Shown here one piece after another: positions 5,380-12,248 of a stretch of DNA of 12,248 bases. The notes below the pieces were generated by a model, which was not told where the DNA came from, made no database searches, and saw only the letters and a program-made list of their open reading frames with translations. Position 1 is the stretch's first letter. Each line of letters begins with the position of its first letter. The stretch is taken from contig URTB01000026.1 in assembly GCA_900550595.1 (NCBI GenBank), positions 1 to 12,248 of the forward strand. Reading direction: 5' to 3'. A program made the position numbers and the translations under genes. The DNA is from an uncultured Collinsella sp. (GTDB lineage: Bacteria; Actinomycetota; Coriobacteriia; Coriobacteriales; Coriobacteriaceae).

Positions 5380-7179
5380 TTAGGCCTTCTTGCGACGATA
5401 AAGCACGAAGCCGCAGACACCGATGATGACGACGGCGCCAACGGCCATGGCGGCCATGTTGTTGCCCTCGGACTTCTCCTCGGTCGCCTCTTCCTCAGCC
5501 TCGGGCTCGGCAACGTCCTTATCGGAGAGAGCCTCGTCGGCGTAGGTGATGGACTCGACCAGGCAGTCGTTGTCGGCATCGTAGTCACTCGGGACGAACT
5601 CCTCGGAGAAATCGCCCTCCTTGAGGTAGTCGCGCATCTCCTCGAGCATGGCCTTGCACTTGACGTAGGTGTTCTTGGTCGCTGCCTTGCCGGTCTTGTT
5701 GGCCAGGGCAGTGCGGGCCTCGGTGTCCTCGGCGGCCTGCATGGCCTCGTCGACGGTTAGGTTCTGCTCGATGAGCTCCTTCTGCAGGGCGTCGAGATAG
5801 GCGCGGACGCCGGTGGCGCAGCTGTCGCGGTTCTCATAGGCGAGCGTGTTGATGTCCATGAGGACGTAGTTGATGGAGTTCTTGGGCTCCTCGTTGTTCA
5901 CGACGTCTTCCTCTTCACAGTGATCGAAGGAGACATCCTGATCGCTGAAGTAGGGGCTGACCTCGGTGAGCAGTGCGGAATAGAGGGGGATAGCGACGGA
6001 GAACTCGGCGTTGGAGAGCATCTCCCACTGGATGGTCGCGATTTCGGGGTCCATGCCGTGACGGATCTGGAAGGTGTGGATCTCGGTGTTGCGGTTGGAG
6101 CCGATGGCATAGGCGCCGTCGGTGTTGGCGTTGAGGCCGGCGACATTCTCGCCGCGAGCGGCGAAGGAACGAATCATCTCAAAGGTGTTCCAGTCGGACT
6201 TGCCGGGCTGGAAGAACAGCGGCTGCATCTCGTGGACCAGGGCGCCGGTCGTCGCACGAGCGTCTTCGCGCTCGTCCTTGACGATCTCATAGTCGGTGCC
6301 CTCAGCAAGCGGAGCCATGAAGTAATCGCGGCCCTGGACATAGCGCGACCACTGGTGCATACCGGCCTCGCTAATCTCCTCGCCGTAGGTCTTGGCGACG
6401 TCGAACTTGCCGTCGGTGTACTCGGCAAAGCCCTTCTCCTTAGGCATGGACTCGATGCCCTCGGAGTGGAGGCAGTTCTCGGTGTCGTCGAGGTCGACGT
6501 CATAGGTGAGGTTGCCGATGTTGGGGTTGAGTGAGGCAATATCGTCGGTGAGCCTCATAGCGATCCACTGGTGGCCGGAAAGCGCTGCAAACAACCAGGT
6601 CTCGTTGTTGTCGGCAATGATGATCTGGTCGTTGGAGCAGACGCCCTGCTCGTCAATCAGGCTGCCGAGGAGCTCGACACCCTCGCGGGCCGTGGCGCTC
6701 TCGCCCAGAATAACGCTGGCGTAGTTGTACTCGCCGATGCCGGTCTCCTCGGTGACGGGGTCGGCTTCCTCTGCCTTCTCGTTATAGGAGGTGCTCAGCG
6801 TGGCAGAGCAGGAAACGCCCTTTTCGTTGATGCCAGCCTCGGAATATGCGTCGTAACGATCTTCCCACTGAGAGGGGTTGTCGCGAACGAAGGTGTAGCG
6901 GTAGGTTGCGCCCTTGGACTTGTACTCAAAGCCGGACTCGACCGAGGTGTACTTGCTGCCGTCCTTGTGTGCGGGCTCGATGCCAAAGTGCTTGATGTAG
7001 CGCGGGCCGAAGTCCTCGGAGCGTCCGTAGTACGTGTTGCCGTCTGCCGTGAGCTGGCTGCCCATGTAGATCTGGGTGCAAGCGAGCGCCGAAGTCGGCA
7101 TGGCCATAATGGCCGCTGCTCCAAATGCAAGGCCGCAGCCGAGCTTCTTGAGCGTGTTGACAGGATGAGTAAACCTCAT
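5380..7179 (-). CDS. C69 family dipeptidase, secreted and membrane-anchored
   Basis: A 599-residue peptidase of the N-terminal nucleophile fold (family C69, PepD-like), likely releasing amino acids from short peptides at the cell surface. The start is ATG 7179, with GGGAGGG 3 bases upstream. Residues 1-33 form a signal peptide (basic start, hydrophobic core, TSALA), so cleavage exposes Cys34, the expected catalytic N-terminal nucleophile. Family motifs follow: RSEDFG (53-58), DNNETWLF, GHQWIAMRLTDD, and IQWEMLSNAEFSVAIPLYSAL. The C terminus has an acidic Glu-rich linker, a single hydrophobic span (about 575-594) and YRRKKA, a membrane anchor without an LPxTG signal. Typical intracellular C69 enzymes are shorter (about 470 residues), so the extra length is mostly anchor and stalk. 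An alternative reading of the signal as a lipoprotein box is less likely. It lies upstream of, and in the same direction as, the tryptophan transporter, but with its own intergenic signals. Confidence 0.9.
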   Translation of the reverse strand: MRFTHPVNTLKKLGCGLAFGAAAIMAMPTSALACTQIYMGSQLTADGNTYYGRSEDFGPRYIKHFGIEPAHKDGSKYTSVESGFEYKSKGATYRYTFVRDNPSQWEDRYDAYSEAGINEKGVSCSATLSTSYNEKAEEADPVTEETGIGEYNYASVILGESATAREGVELLGSLIDEQGVCSNDQIIIADNNETWLFAALSGHQWIAMRLTDDIASLNPNIGNLTYDVDLDDTENCLHSEGIESMPKEKGFAEYTDGKFDVAKTYGEEISEAGMHQWSRYVQGRDYFMAPLAEGTDYEIVKDEREDARATTGALVHEMQPLFFQPGKSDWNTFEMIRSFAARGENVAGLNANTDGAYAIGSNRNTEIHTFQIRHGMDPEIATIQWEMLSNAEFSVAIPLYSALLTEVSPYFSDQDVSFDHCEEEDVVNNEEPKNSINYVLMDINTLAYENRDSCATGVRAYLDALQKELIEQNLTVDEAMQAAEDTEARTALANKTGKAATKNTYVKCKAMLEEMRDYLKEGDFSEEFVPSDYDADNDCLVESITYADEALSDKDVAEPEAEEEATEEKSEGNNMAAMAVGAVVIIGVCGFVLYRRKKA

Positions 7180-7180
7180 G

Positions 7181-7401
7181 ATCCCTCCCAACTGTTGAAA
7201 CCCCGCGAAACCGTACGGAGTTTCAGCTAATAAATACATCTACTAGCCTAAAGGAAGTGTAAAGAGTATTCATTCGACAACAGCTTTTACTCGATGAGCG
7301 TGAAGAAATATACGATGAGCGGATAATAATACTCATTTTATTGCTTTAGTTAAATAAAGGCACCCTGCATTTACTGTAGCTGAACAAAGCGCCAGACAAT
7401 G
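7181..7401. other. AT-rich upstream region of the dipeptidase gene
   Basis: Together with the adjoining terminator, this is a gene-free stretch of about 300 bases between the 30-codon gene and the dipeptidase, clearly more AT-rich than its surroundings. It holds the dipeptidase ribosome binding site (7183-7189) and two direct copies of CGATGAGCG (7292-7300 and 7313-7321) exactly 21 bases apart, which could be binding sites on one face of the helix. On the - strand TTTACA occurs near 7260, but no well-spaced -10 is convincing. I found no short ORF with a ribosome binding site. Confidence 0.4.
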
Positions 7402-7454
7402 CTCAAAAAGAAAACTCTCCCGCTGTTTAGGATTTGCATAAACAACGGGAGAGT
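7402..7454 (-). terminator. intrinsic terminator of the lipid kinase operon
   Basis: On the - strand 7454-7439 pairs with 7429-7414 in a stem of 16 positions with one mismatch and a 9-base loop, followed by TTTTCTTTTT. It lies about 35 bases after the stop of the 30-codon gene, so kinase and small gene share this end. Confidence 0.88.
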
Positions 7455-7487
7455 CGATAACTGGATGAATATCATACCAATGTGGAT

Positions 7488-7580
7488 TTACTTCTTTCGG
7501 CGGTGGATCACATTGATGGCGTAACCAACGAGCATGGCCAAGACGATGACGATAAAGCCAATCAGGGGATTGTCGTTCAT
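7488..7580 (-). CDS. 30-residue single-pass membrane peptide
   Basis: A small gene with ATG at 7580 and TAA at 7490-7488. A strong AGGAGGA (7591-7585) lies 4 bases upstream and overlaps the stop codon of the lipid kinase gene. The peptide starts MNDNP, has a hydrophobic helix at about residues 6-24 (LIGFIVIVLAMLVGYAINV) and ends IHRRKK; the basic end suggests N-out/C-in orientation in the cytoplasmic membrane. I do not recognise the family. Close coupling to the kinase gene and the shared terminator suggest that it modulates or anchors that enzyme, or is a generic small membrane protein. It is supported by the ribosome binding site, the coherent transmembrane pattern and the terminator just after it. 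Confidence 0.72.
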   Translation of the reverse strand: MNDNPLIGFIVIVLAMLVGYAINVIHRRKK

Positions 7581-7589
7581 GGGGTCCTC

Positions 7590-8507
7590 CTATTTTCCGA
7601 GCGGTGAAAAATCGTCGACGATGAGGTCGAGACATTGCGGCAGCGCGCGAGCGCCAAAGACGCCGGAGTTGCTGGAGATGATCTCTCCATCGAACTGCAT
7701 ACCCAGCGATGGCGTGCAGGTGATCTTGGCTTCCTTGGTCTGGATGATCTTAAACTGCGGACGGCCGAGCACTTTGCCGGCGGGATCGAGCGCGGCGGTG
7801 ATTACCGTGGGGAGCAGCTGCACCGTGCGTACGGGCTCAATAACGACGATGTCGACCATGCCGTCGTCCATACGACAGTTGGGGAACAGGTTGATGTCGT
7901 TTTGGATGACCGAGGTATTGCCTGCCATGCAGCAGATGCCGTCGAGCTCCTCGACAATGCCGTCGTGCTCAATGGCAAAGTGCGCCACCGTGGGGTTGGG
8001 CGTGGCGAGCGCGGAGAGGAAGTAGGCGATCTCGCCAATGTCGTTTTTAGTGGGAGCGGCCTTCATCATGATCTCGGCATCGAAGCCCGAGCCGGCGATG
8101 ATGATGAAGCCGTGGCGCTTCTCGTTGCCGTTCTCGTCGAGCCAAAAGAGCTCGCCCATGTCTACTTTGACCGTGCGGCCGGCGCGGCAAGCCTTGGCAA
8201 GCGCCGCTGCCTCGGGGGCATTACCGATGTTGTTAAAGAACAGGCAGGCCGTGCCGGAGGGGAAGACGAGCGTGGGGACGCCACACCCGCGCATCTGGTC
8301 GAGCACGTTGGAAACGGTGCCGTCGCCGCCCGAAACGACCACGCGATCGAACTCGCGAACGTCCGCTACTGCGTCCTCGGGCTCCATGCCATCGCCGATA
8401 AAGCGCATCACGACCTCGTCGCCGCCCTGTGCAAGGGCGTGCGTGAATGCGTAGATTTCATCGGAGCTGGGACCCGATGCCGGGTTGTGGATGATAAGGC
8501 AGCGCAT
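7590..8507 (-). CDS. diacylglycerol/lipid kinase family protein (YegS/DgkB-like)
   Basis: A 305-residue cytoplasmic kinase of the diacylglycerol-kinase catalytic family, which phosphorylates lipid alcohols such as diacylglycerol or undecaprenol with ATP. Visible motifs: NPASG (8-12) at the first strand, VVVSGGDGTVSNV with the nucleotide-binding GGDGT (60-64), FPSGTACLFFNNIG (83-95) in place of the usual GTANDFA or GTGNLLA loop, and GSGFDAEIM in the second domain. The usual Asn of the GT-x-N loop is Cys here, so substrate or catalytic detail may differ. The start is ATG 8507 with only a weak GGGAA upstream. A 30-codon membrane peptide gene follows directly. The gene is divergent from RNase D across 98 bases. 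Exact lipid substrate is unknown. Confidence 0.85.
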   Translation of the reverse strand: MRCLIIHNPASGPSSDEIYAFTHALAQGGDEVVMRFIGDGMEPEDAVADVREFDRVVVSGGDGTVSNVLDQMRGCGVPTLVFPSGTACLFFNNIGNAPEAAALAKACRAGRTVKVDMGELFWLDENGNEKRHGFIIIAGSGFDAEIMMKAAPTKNDIGEIAYFLSALATPNPTVAHFAIEHDGIVEELDGICCMAGNTSVIQNDINLFPNCRMDDGMVDIVVIEPVRTVQLLPTVITAALDPAGKVLGRPQFKIIQTKEAKITCTPSLGMQFDGEIISSNSGVFGARALPQCLDLIVDDFSPLGK

Positions 8508-8535
8508 ACTTACGTTCCCGTTCTGTGACTAACCG

Positions 8536-8543
8536 AGTATAGT
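8536..8543. promoter_or_regulatory. candidate -10 elements in the divergent kinase / RNase D region
   Basis: AGTATAGT contains TATAGT for the + strand (8538-8543, RNase D) and TATACT for the - strand (8541-8536, kinase). No clear -35 hexamer is seen at the expected spacing for either direction, so these are only candidates. Confidence 0.3.
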
Positions 8544-8605
8544 TGTAGAGCAATGCCGATATCCTACCCGTGTTTTTCGGGCCTAACCTTATTTGATGGG
8601 TTGAT

Positions 8606-9739
8606 ATGTACATTTCCACACATCAGGCTCTGGTCGACTTTTGCCAGCGCGCCCGCGAGTTCGACGCGATCGCCGTCGATACCGAGTTTTTGCGCGAGCG
8701 CACGTTTCACCCGCGCCTGTGCCTGGTCCAGATTGCCACCCCCGCCGAGAGTGTCGCTGTCGATCCGCTGGCGATCGACGACCTGTCTCCCTTGGCCGAG
8801 CTTATGGCTGACGAGGGCGTGGTCAAGGTATTCCATGCTTGCTCGCAGGACATGGAAGTTATGCTCCATACCGTGGGCGCACTGCCGCGACCGATTTTTG
8901 ACACGCAGGTTGCCGCCGCCTTTTTGGGAGAGCGACAGCAGATTTCGTATGGTGCGCTCGTTCAGACGTTCTGCGGCGTATCACTGCCCAAGACCGAGTC
9001 GCTGACCGACTGGTCGCGCCGCCCGCTGACCGACAAGCAGATTGAGTACGCGATCGATGACGTCAAGTATCTGATCGTTGCCTATACCGAGATGATGAGC
9101 CGTCTGCGCGAGCTGGGCCGCGTGGATTGGGTGCTCGACGAGTTGCGTCCTCTGGCCGACGAGTCGCACTACCGCGCCGACCGCCACGAAGCGTTCCGCA
9201 AGGTCAAGCGCATCAACTCGTGCAGCCGCCATCAGCTGGGCATTGCGCGCGAGCTTGCTGCCTGGCGTGAGGACCGCGCTGAGCGGCGCAACATCCCGCG
9301 CAAGTGGGTTATGTCCGACGATACACTGCTGGCCCTGGTTAAGCGCAATCCCGTGCGTGTTGAGGAGTTCCGTAGCATCCGCGGCACCGACCAGCTGGGG
9401 GAGCGCGACGTGGACGGCGCGCTCATGGCCATCAAGCGCGGAGCGAGCTGTCCGCACGATCGCCTGCCGCTCTTGGTGCGCGGACATCGTCAGATTTCGC
9501 CGGAGCTGGAGAGCGTGACTGACCTTATGTATGCGCTTATTCGCCTAGTTGCCGAGCGCTCGGGCGTGGCGACCTCGGTCATTGCCTCGCGCGATGACCT
9601 GGCCGACTACATTGAGCATCCTGAGCAAAGTCCCCTGCGCGAAGGCTGGCGTTTTGAGCTCGTGGGCTCGCGCCTGGACGATCTGCTCTCGGGCAACATG
9701 GGACTCACCGTGAAAGACGGCAAAATCGAGCTCCTGTAG
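8606..9739 (+). CDS. rnd: ribonuclease D
   Basis: A 3'-to-5' exoribonuclease that trims tRNA precursors and other small RNAs, acting in the cytoplasm with two metal ions. The 377 residues match RNase D in length. The DEDDy exonuclease domain fills roughly residues 1-170: Asp25 and Glu27 (VDTEFL), Asp82 (ACSQDMEVM), and Tyr148 with Asp152 (YAIDDVKYL). A nucleic-acid-binding HRDC domain follows at about 208-285 (HQLGIARELAAWREDRAERRNIPRKWVMSD). The C-terminal part resembles a second, divergent HRDC-like region. The start ATG 8606 has only a weak GATGGG ribosome binding site. It is divergent from the lipid kinase gene and is followed after 64 bases by the YugP-like gene. Confidence 0.92.
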   Translation: MYISTHQALVDFCQRAREFDAIAVDTEFLRERTFHPRLCLVQIATPAESVAVDPLAIDDLSPLAELMADEGVVKVFHACSQDMEVMLHTVGALPRPIFDTQVAAAFLGERQQISYGALVQTFCGVSLPKTESLTDWSRRPLTDKQIEYAIDDVKYLIVAYTEMMSRLRELGRVDWVLDELRPLADESHYRADRHEAFRKVKRINSCSRHQLGIARELAAWREDRAERRNIPRKWVMSDDTLLALVKRNPVRVEEFRSIRGTDQLGERDVDGALMAIKRGASCPHDRLPLLVRGHRQISPELESVTDLMYALIRLVAERSGVATSVIASRDDLADYIEHPEQSPLREGWRFELVGSRLDDLLSGNMGLTVKDGKIELL

Positions 9740-9803
9740 GGAAGCCTAGCCGCTTGAGTGGGTAGAATGCCTCCAACGTGTAACTCGATTCGGAGGAATT
9801 CGC

Positions 9804-10508
9804 ATGCCCTATTACTATGGTTACGGCTTTGGCATCGACCCGCTGTACCTGCTGGTTGTTCTTGTTTGTACAGTGCTTGGTCTTGCGGCGCAGAGCTATA
9901 TCAACTCGACGTACAAGACCTGGTCCAAGGTTCGCTCGGACGGCGACACGGGTGCCACGGTCGCTCGCCGCATGCTCGACGCCAACGGTTGCAACGCCGT
10001 GGGTATCAAGGGCGTGGCTGGTGAGCTCACCGACCACTACAACCCGCAGGATAACAACCTGTATCTCTCGGACGCCAACCGTTCGGGCGGGTCGGTCGCA
10101 AGCGTTGCCGTCGCCTGCCACGAGGCGGGCCACGCCGCCCAGCGTCAAAGCGGTTACGCCATGATGAAAGTGCGCACCGCCCTGGTTCCGGTCGTTAACT
10201 TTACCCAGAACACCTGGACCATCGTGTTGCTCTTGGGCCTGTTTATGAACATTGCCGGGCTCACGACCCTCGCGTTGATTTTCTTCTCGTTTAGCGTGCT
10301 GTTCCAGCTCGTTACGTTGCCGGTCGAGATTGACGCTAGCCGACGTGCCGTGGCGTACATCGAGCAGTCGGGTATGAGTTCCAAGCAGGTCAACGGCGCC
10401 AAGAAGGTGCTGACGGCGGCCGCGCTTACCTATGTGGCCGCAGCGCTGACTTCGATCATTCAGCTGCTCTACCTTATGGTTCGCTACAACAGAAACTCCG
10501 ATCGATAA
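9804..10508 (+). CDS. YugP-type membrane zinc metallopeptidase
   Basis: A 234-residue membrane protein of the neutral zinc metallopeptidase family typified by YugP; its substrates are not known. The start ATG has GGAGGA 6 bases upstream. A hydrophobic segment at about 13-30 is followed by a soluble part with HEAGH at residues 106-110, giving two zinc-binding histidines and the catalytic Glu107. Two or three hydrophobic segments follow (about 136-173 and 205-225). LPVEIDASRRA (172-182) matches the family's conserved VE-x-DAS segment and probably supplies the third zinc ligand, Glu176. The order of segments and length match the family. The Tyr- and Gly-rich N terminus (MPYYYGYGFG) is also typical. 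Confidence 0.9.
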   Translation: MPYYYGYGFGIDPLYLLVVLVCTVLGLAAQSYINSTYKTWSKVRSDGDTGATVARRMLDANGCNAVGIKGVAGELTDHYNPQDNNLYLSDANRSGGSVASVAVACHEAGHAAQRQSGYAMMKVRTALVPVVNFTQNTWTIVLLLGLFMNIAGLTTLALIFFSFSVLFQLVTLPVEIDASRRAVAYIEQSGMSSKQVNGAKKVLTAAALTYVAAALTSIIQLLYLMVRYNRNSDR

Positions 10509-10524
10509 CAAATTGGGTCGTTGG

Positions 10525-10554
10525 GCGCCGCGGGGATTCGTGTCCCCGCGGCGC
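10525..10554 (+). terminator. strong GC hairpin after the metallopeptidase gene
   Basis: Twelve perfect pairs (10525-10536 with 10543-10554) close a 6-base loop, starting 16 bases after the stop codon. The following bases (TGTACTATG) are not a T run, so it is an atypical intrinsic terminator or an mRNA-protecting stem ahead of xseA. Confidence 0.6.
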
Positions 10555-10623
10555 TGTACTATGTGTTGGACTTGAATTTGCGCAGGGCCGGAGCCTTTGT
10601 GCACGATAACGAAAGGAGGCTGC

Positions 10624-12075
10624 GTGGCAGGCTGGAATCTAACCGGCAATGCCGTTTCCGCCGAGTTTGACGGTTCGGACGAGCAGGAGCGCAAGGAGCT
10701 CAGCGTGAGCCAGGCGGTGGAGATCGCCGCCGGTGCGCTCGATGCCATTCCGCAGCTGAGTGTCCTGGGCGAGGTCACGGGCTTCCGTGGCCCCAATGCC
10801 CGAAGCGGCCACTGCTACTTCCAGATTAAGGACGACTCGGCAGCCGTTGACTGCATCATCTGGAAGGGCGCCTATCTCAAGCGCACCTTCGATTTGCGCG
10901 ACGGTATGCAGGTGAGCTTTAAGGGCAGCTTCAATCTCTATAAGGCCACGGGTCGCATGAGCTTTGTCGCCCGCTCGTTTTCGCTGGCGGGGGAGGGTCT
11001 ACTGCGTCAACAAGTGGCGCAACTGGCCGAAAAGCTACGCCGCGAGGGCCTGATGGACGAAGCACGCAAGCGCCGCATCCCGGTGTTCTGCTCGCGCGTG
11101 GCGGTCGTCACCTCGCTTTCGGGTGCCGTAATCGACGACGTCAAGCGTACGCTGCGCCGCCGCAATCCGCTCGTTGAGCTCGTCTGCGTGGGCGCCAAGG
11201 TTCAAGGCGAGGGCGCGCCGGCCGAGCTCATTGAGGGCTTGCACCGCGCCGCTTCCATTACGCCGGCGCCCGACTGTATTTTGCTGGTGCGTGGCGGCGG
11301 CTCCTTTGAGGACCTCATGACCTTTAATGACGAGGAGCTTGCCCGCGCGGTGGCGGCTTGTCCTGTGCCCGTGGTGACCGGCATTGGCCATGAGCCCGAT
11401 ACCTCGATTTGCGACATGGTGAGCGACCGCCGCGCCTCCACGCCCACGGCGGCGGCAGAATCGGTGGCGCCGGCTATGACGGAGTTGGCCGATGTGCTCG
11501 AGGCGCGCCATCAGCGTCTGGGTGCCGCGATGGCATCGATGATTGGGCCGGCCCAGGTCGACCTGGAGATGCTCGATCAGCGCGGTCGCCGTGCCTGGGA
11601 TACCTATACGGCTCGCCTGGGCGATGCGCTCGATGCGGCTGCGTGCCGCCCGTGCCTCAACGACCCCACATTTATGGTCGAGCGTCGCGAATCGGAGCTT
11701 GCGCTGACTGCCGATCGCCTGTCGGGCGCCATGGTGCGCTCAGTCGGGACATTCCGCTCCAACTTTGAGCGCCTGCCCGAGCGTCTGGTTGCAAGCACCT
11801 CAGGGCTCGATGGCAAGCGTCATGCGCTCACGCTTGCGAGTTCCCGTCTGGAGCATCAGGGACGTACGATGCTTAGCAAACCCGCGTCCGAACTGGGCCG
11901 TGCGGCAGCCTCGCTCGATGCCCTGTCGCCGCTCAAGGTGCTTGCCCGCGGCTATTCCATTGCATATAGCGAAGCCGGTGTGGCTACGAGCGCCAAGACC
12001 TTTAAGCCAGGCGACGCCATTCGCGTGCGTATGGCAGACGGCATCGTGGCGGCAACGGTCGATACGGTCGAGTAA
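10624..12075 (+). CDS. xseA: exodeoxyribonuclease VII large subunit
   Basis: Catalytic subunit of exonuclease VII, which degrades single-stranded DNA from both ends in complex with several copies of XseB. The start is best placed at GTG 10624: AAAGGAGG at 10612-10619 lies 4 bases upstream, whereas the ATG at 10597 has no such site. This gives 483 residues, slightly longer than the usual 400-460. An OB-fold ssDNA-binding domain covers about 43-120 (VLGEVTGFRGPNARSGHCYF). The catalytic domain has VAVVTSLSGAVIDD (159-172), LVRGGGSFEDLMTFNDEE (221-238), VVTGIGHEPDT (250-260) and RRASTPTAAAES (269-280), all hallmark segments. The C-terminal helical region ends in the common SPLKVLARGYSI. xseB follows 42 bases downstream on the same strand. 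Confidence 0.95.
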   Translation: MAGWNLTGNAVSAEFDGSDEQERKELSVSQAVEIAAGALDAIPQLSVLGEVTGFRGPNARSGHCYFQIKDDSAAVDCIIWKGAYLKRTFDLRDGMQVSFKGSFNLYKATGRMSFVARSFSLAGEGLLRQQVAQLAEKLRREGLMDEARKRRIPVFCSRVAVVTSLSGAVIDDVKRTLRRRNPLVELVCVGAKVQGEGAPAELIEGLHRAASITPAPDCILLVRGGGSFEDLMTFNDEELARAVAACPVPVVTGIGHEPDTSICDMVSDRRASTPTAAAESVAPAMTELADVLEARHQRLGAAMASMIGPAQVDLEMLDQRGRRAWDTYTARLGDALDAAACRPCLNDPTFMVERRESELALTADRLSGAMVRSVGTFRSNFERLPERLVASTSGLDGKRHALTLASSRLEHQGRTMLSKPASELGRAAASLDALSPLKVLARGYSIAYSEAGVATSAKTFKPGDAIRVRMADGIVAATVDTVE

Positions 12076-12117
12076 GCCGTGTTTCATAGCGATAAACCTT
12101 TAGGAAAGGAAACAGAT

Positions 12118-12248
12118 ATGGCAGAGAAGACCCCGGTCGAGCAGCTTACGTACAAGCAGGCCTCGCAGGAACTGGAGCTCATCATCCGTAGCTTGGAGTC
12201 GGGCGATATGGAGCTCGAGGAGTCGCTCGAGAGCTATACCCGCGGCGT
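12118..12248 (+). CDS. xseB: exodeoxyribonuclease VII small subunit, 5' part
   Basis: The first 43 codons are visible before the window ends. ATG 12118 has AGGAAAGGA just upstream (7 bases from GGA to the start). The peptide shows the XseB pattern: TYKQASQELELIIRSLESGD, then MELEESLESYTRG. The small subunit binds the large-subunit helices and is needed for a stable nuclease. Its place directly after xseA fits the usual pair. Confidence 0.95.
   Translation, partial: MAEKTPVEQLTYKQASQELELIIRSLESGDMELEESLESYTRG

Noticed and set aside
5920..6534. A 204-codon + strand frame, rich in Val/Gly/Leu, opposite the dipeptidase gene
   Set aside because: Antisense shadow of the dipeptidase, whose catalytic and family motifs are intact.
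7635..8528. A 297-codon + strand frame opposite the lipid kinase gene
   Set aside because: Antisense to a clear kinase gene with its motifs in the - strand frame; composition is unlike a protein and there is no ribosome binding site.
8567..8581. Small CCCG...CGGG hairpin upstream of RNase D
   Set aside because: Only four pairs around a 7-base loop, within chance expectation and with no clear role.
9705..10796. A 363-codon open frame on the - strand opposite the metallopeptidase gene
   Set aside because: It lies antisense to three well-recognised genes, has no recognisable domains, and is the kind of long spurious frame that high-GC codon bias produces.
1..12248. CRISPR arrays, tRNA, rRNA, prophage or complete insertion sequences
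   Set aside because: No regularly spaced repeats, tRNA-like cloverleaf, rRNA sequence, integrase or transposase was seen on either strand.

Overview
The window is GC-rich bacterial chromosome with tightly packed genes and strong AGGAGG-type ribosome binding sites. Protein resemblance, gene style and the intergenic repeats suggest an intestinal coriobacterium (Actinomycetota, Collinsella-like). The genus is my inference; nothing in the window proves it. There is no phage, CRISPR array, tRNA or rRNA.

Layout from left to right. (1) Positions 1-1565, + strand: the 3' end of an ATP-grasp ligase, a GC-rich hairpin, then an aspartate/glutamate-type racemase. The pair looks like a D-amino-acid producing and ligating module, possibly for the peptidoglycan cross-bridge. 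A palindromic repeat and a bidirectional terminator follow. (2) Positions 1694-5260, - strand: an energy-coupling-factor (ECF) transporter operon, read from the right as leader peptide, terminator, S component, two structured repeat elements, fused double ATPase and EcfT. The 22-residue leader peptide, which is easily missed, has three consecutive Trp codons. It is followed by an intrinsic terminator and an alternative pairing that would destroy it, so the operon looks like a tryptophan importer controlled by ribosome-mediated attenuation. (3) Positions 5380-7179, - strand: a secreted, C-terminally membrane-anchored C69 (N-terminal nucleophile) dipeptidase behind an AT-rich upstream region. 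(4) Positions 7402-8507, - strand: a lipid/diacylglycerol kinase family gene, a 30-codon single-pass membrane peptide gene just after it, and their terminator. (5) Positions 8606-12248, + strand: ribonuclease D, a YugP-type membrane zinc metallopeptidase, exonuclease VII large subunit (xseA) and the beginning of the small subunit (xseB), cut by the window edge.

How the genes fit together: the surface dipeptidase and the tryptophan transporter are both suited to a peptide- and amino-acid-scavenging life. The ECF S component sits beside its own ATPase and EcfT, so the transporter may be a dedicated one and not one served by a shared ECF module. The most noteworthy find is the Trp attenuator at 5051-5185, together with a 20-base inverted repeat (5020-5039 / 5127-5146) that encloses it. 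The second is the pair of palindromic elements filling the gap between the S-component and ATPase genes.
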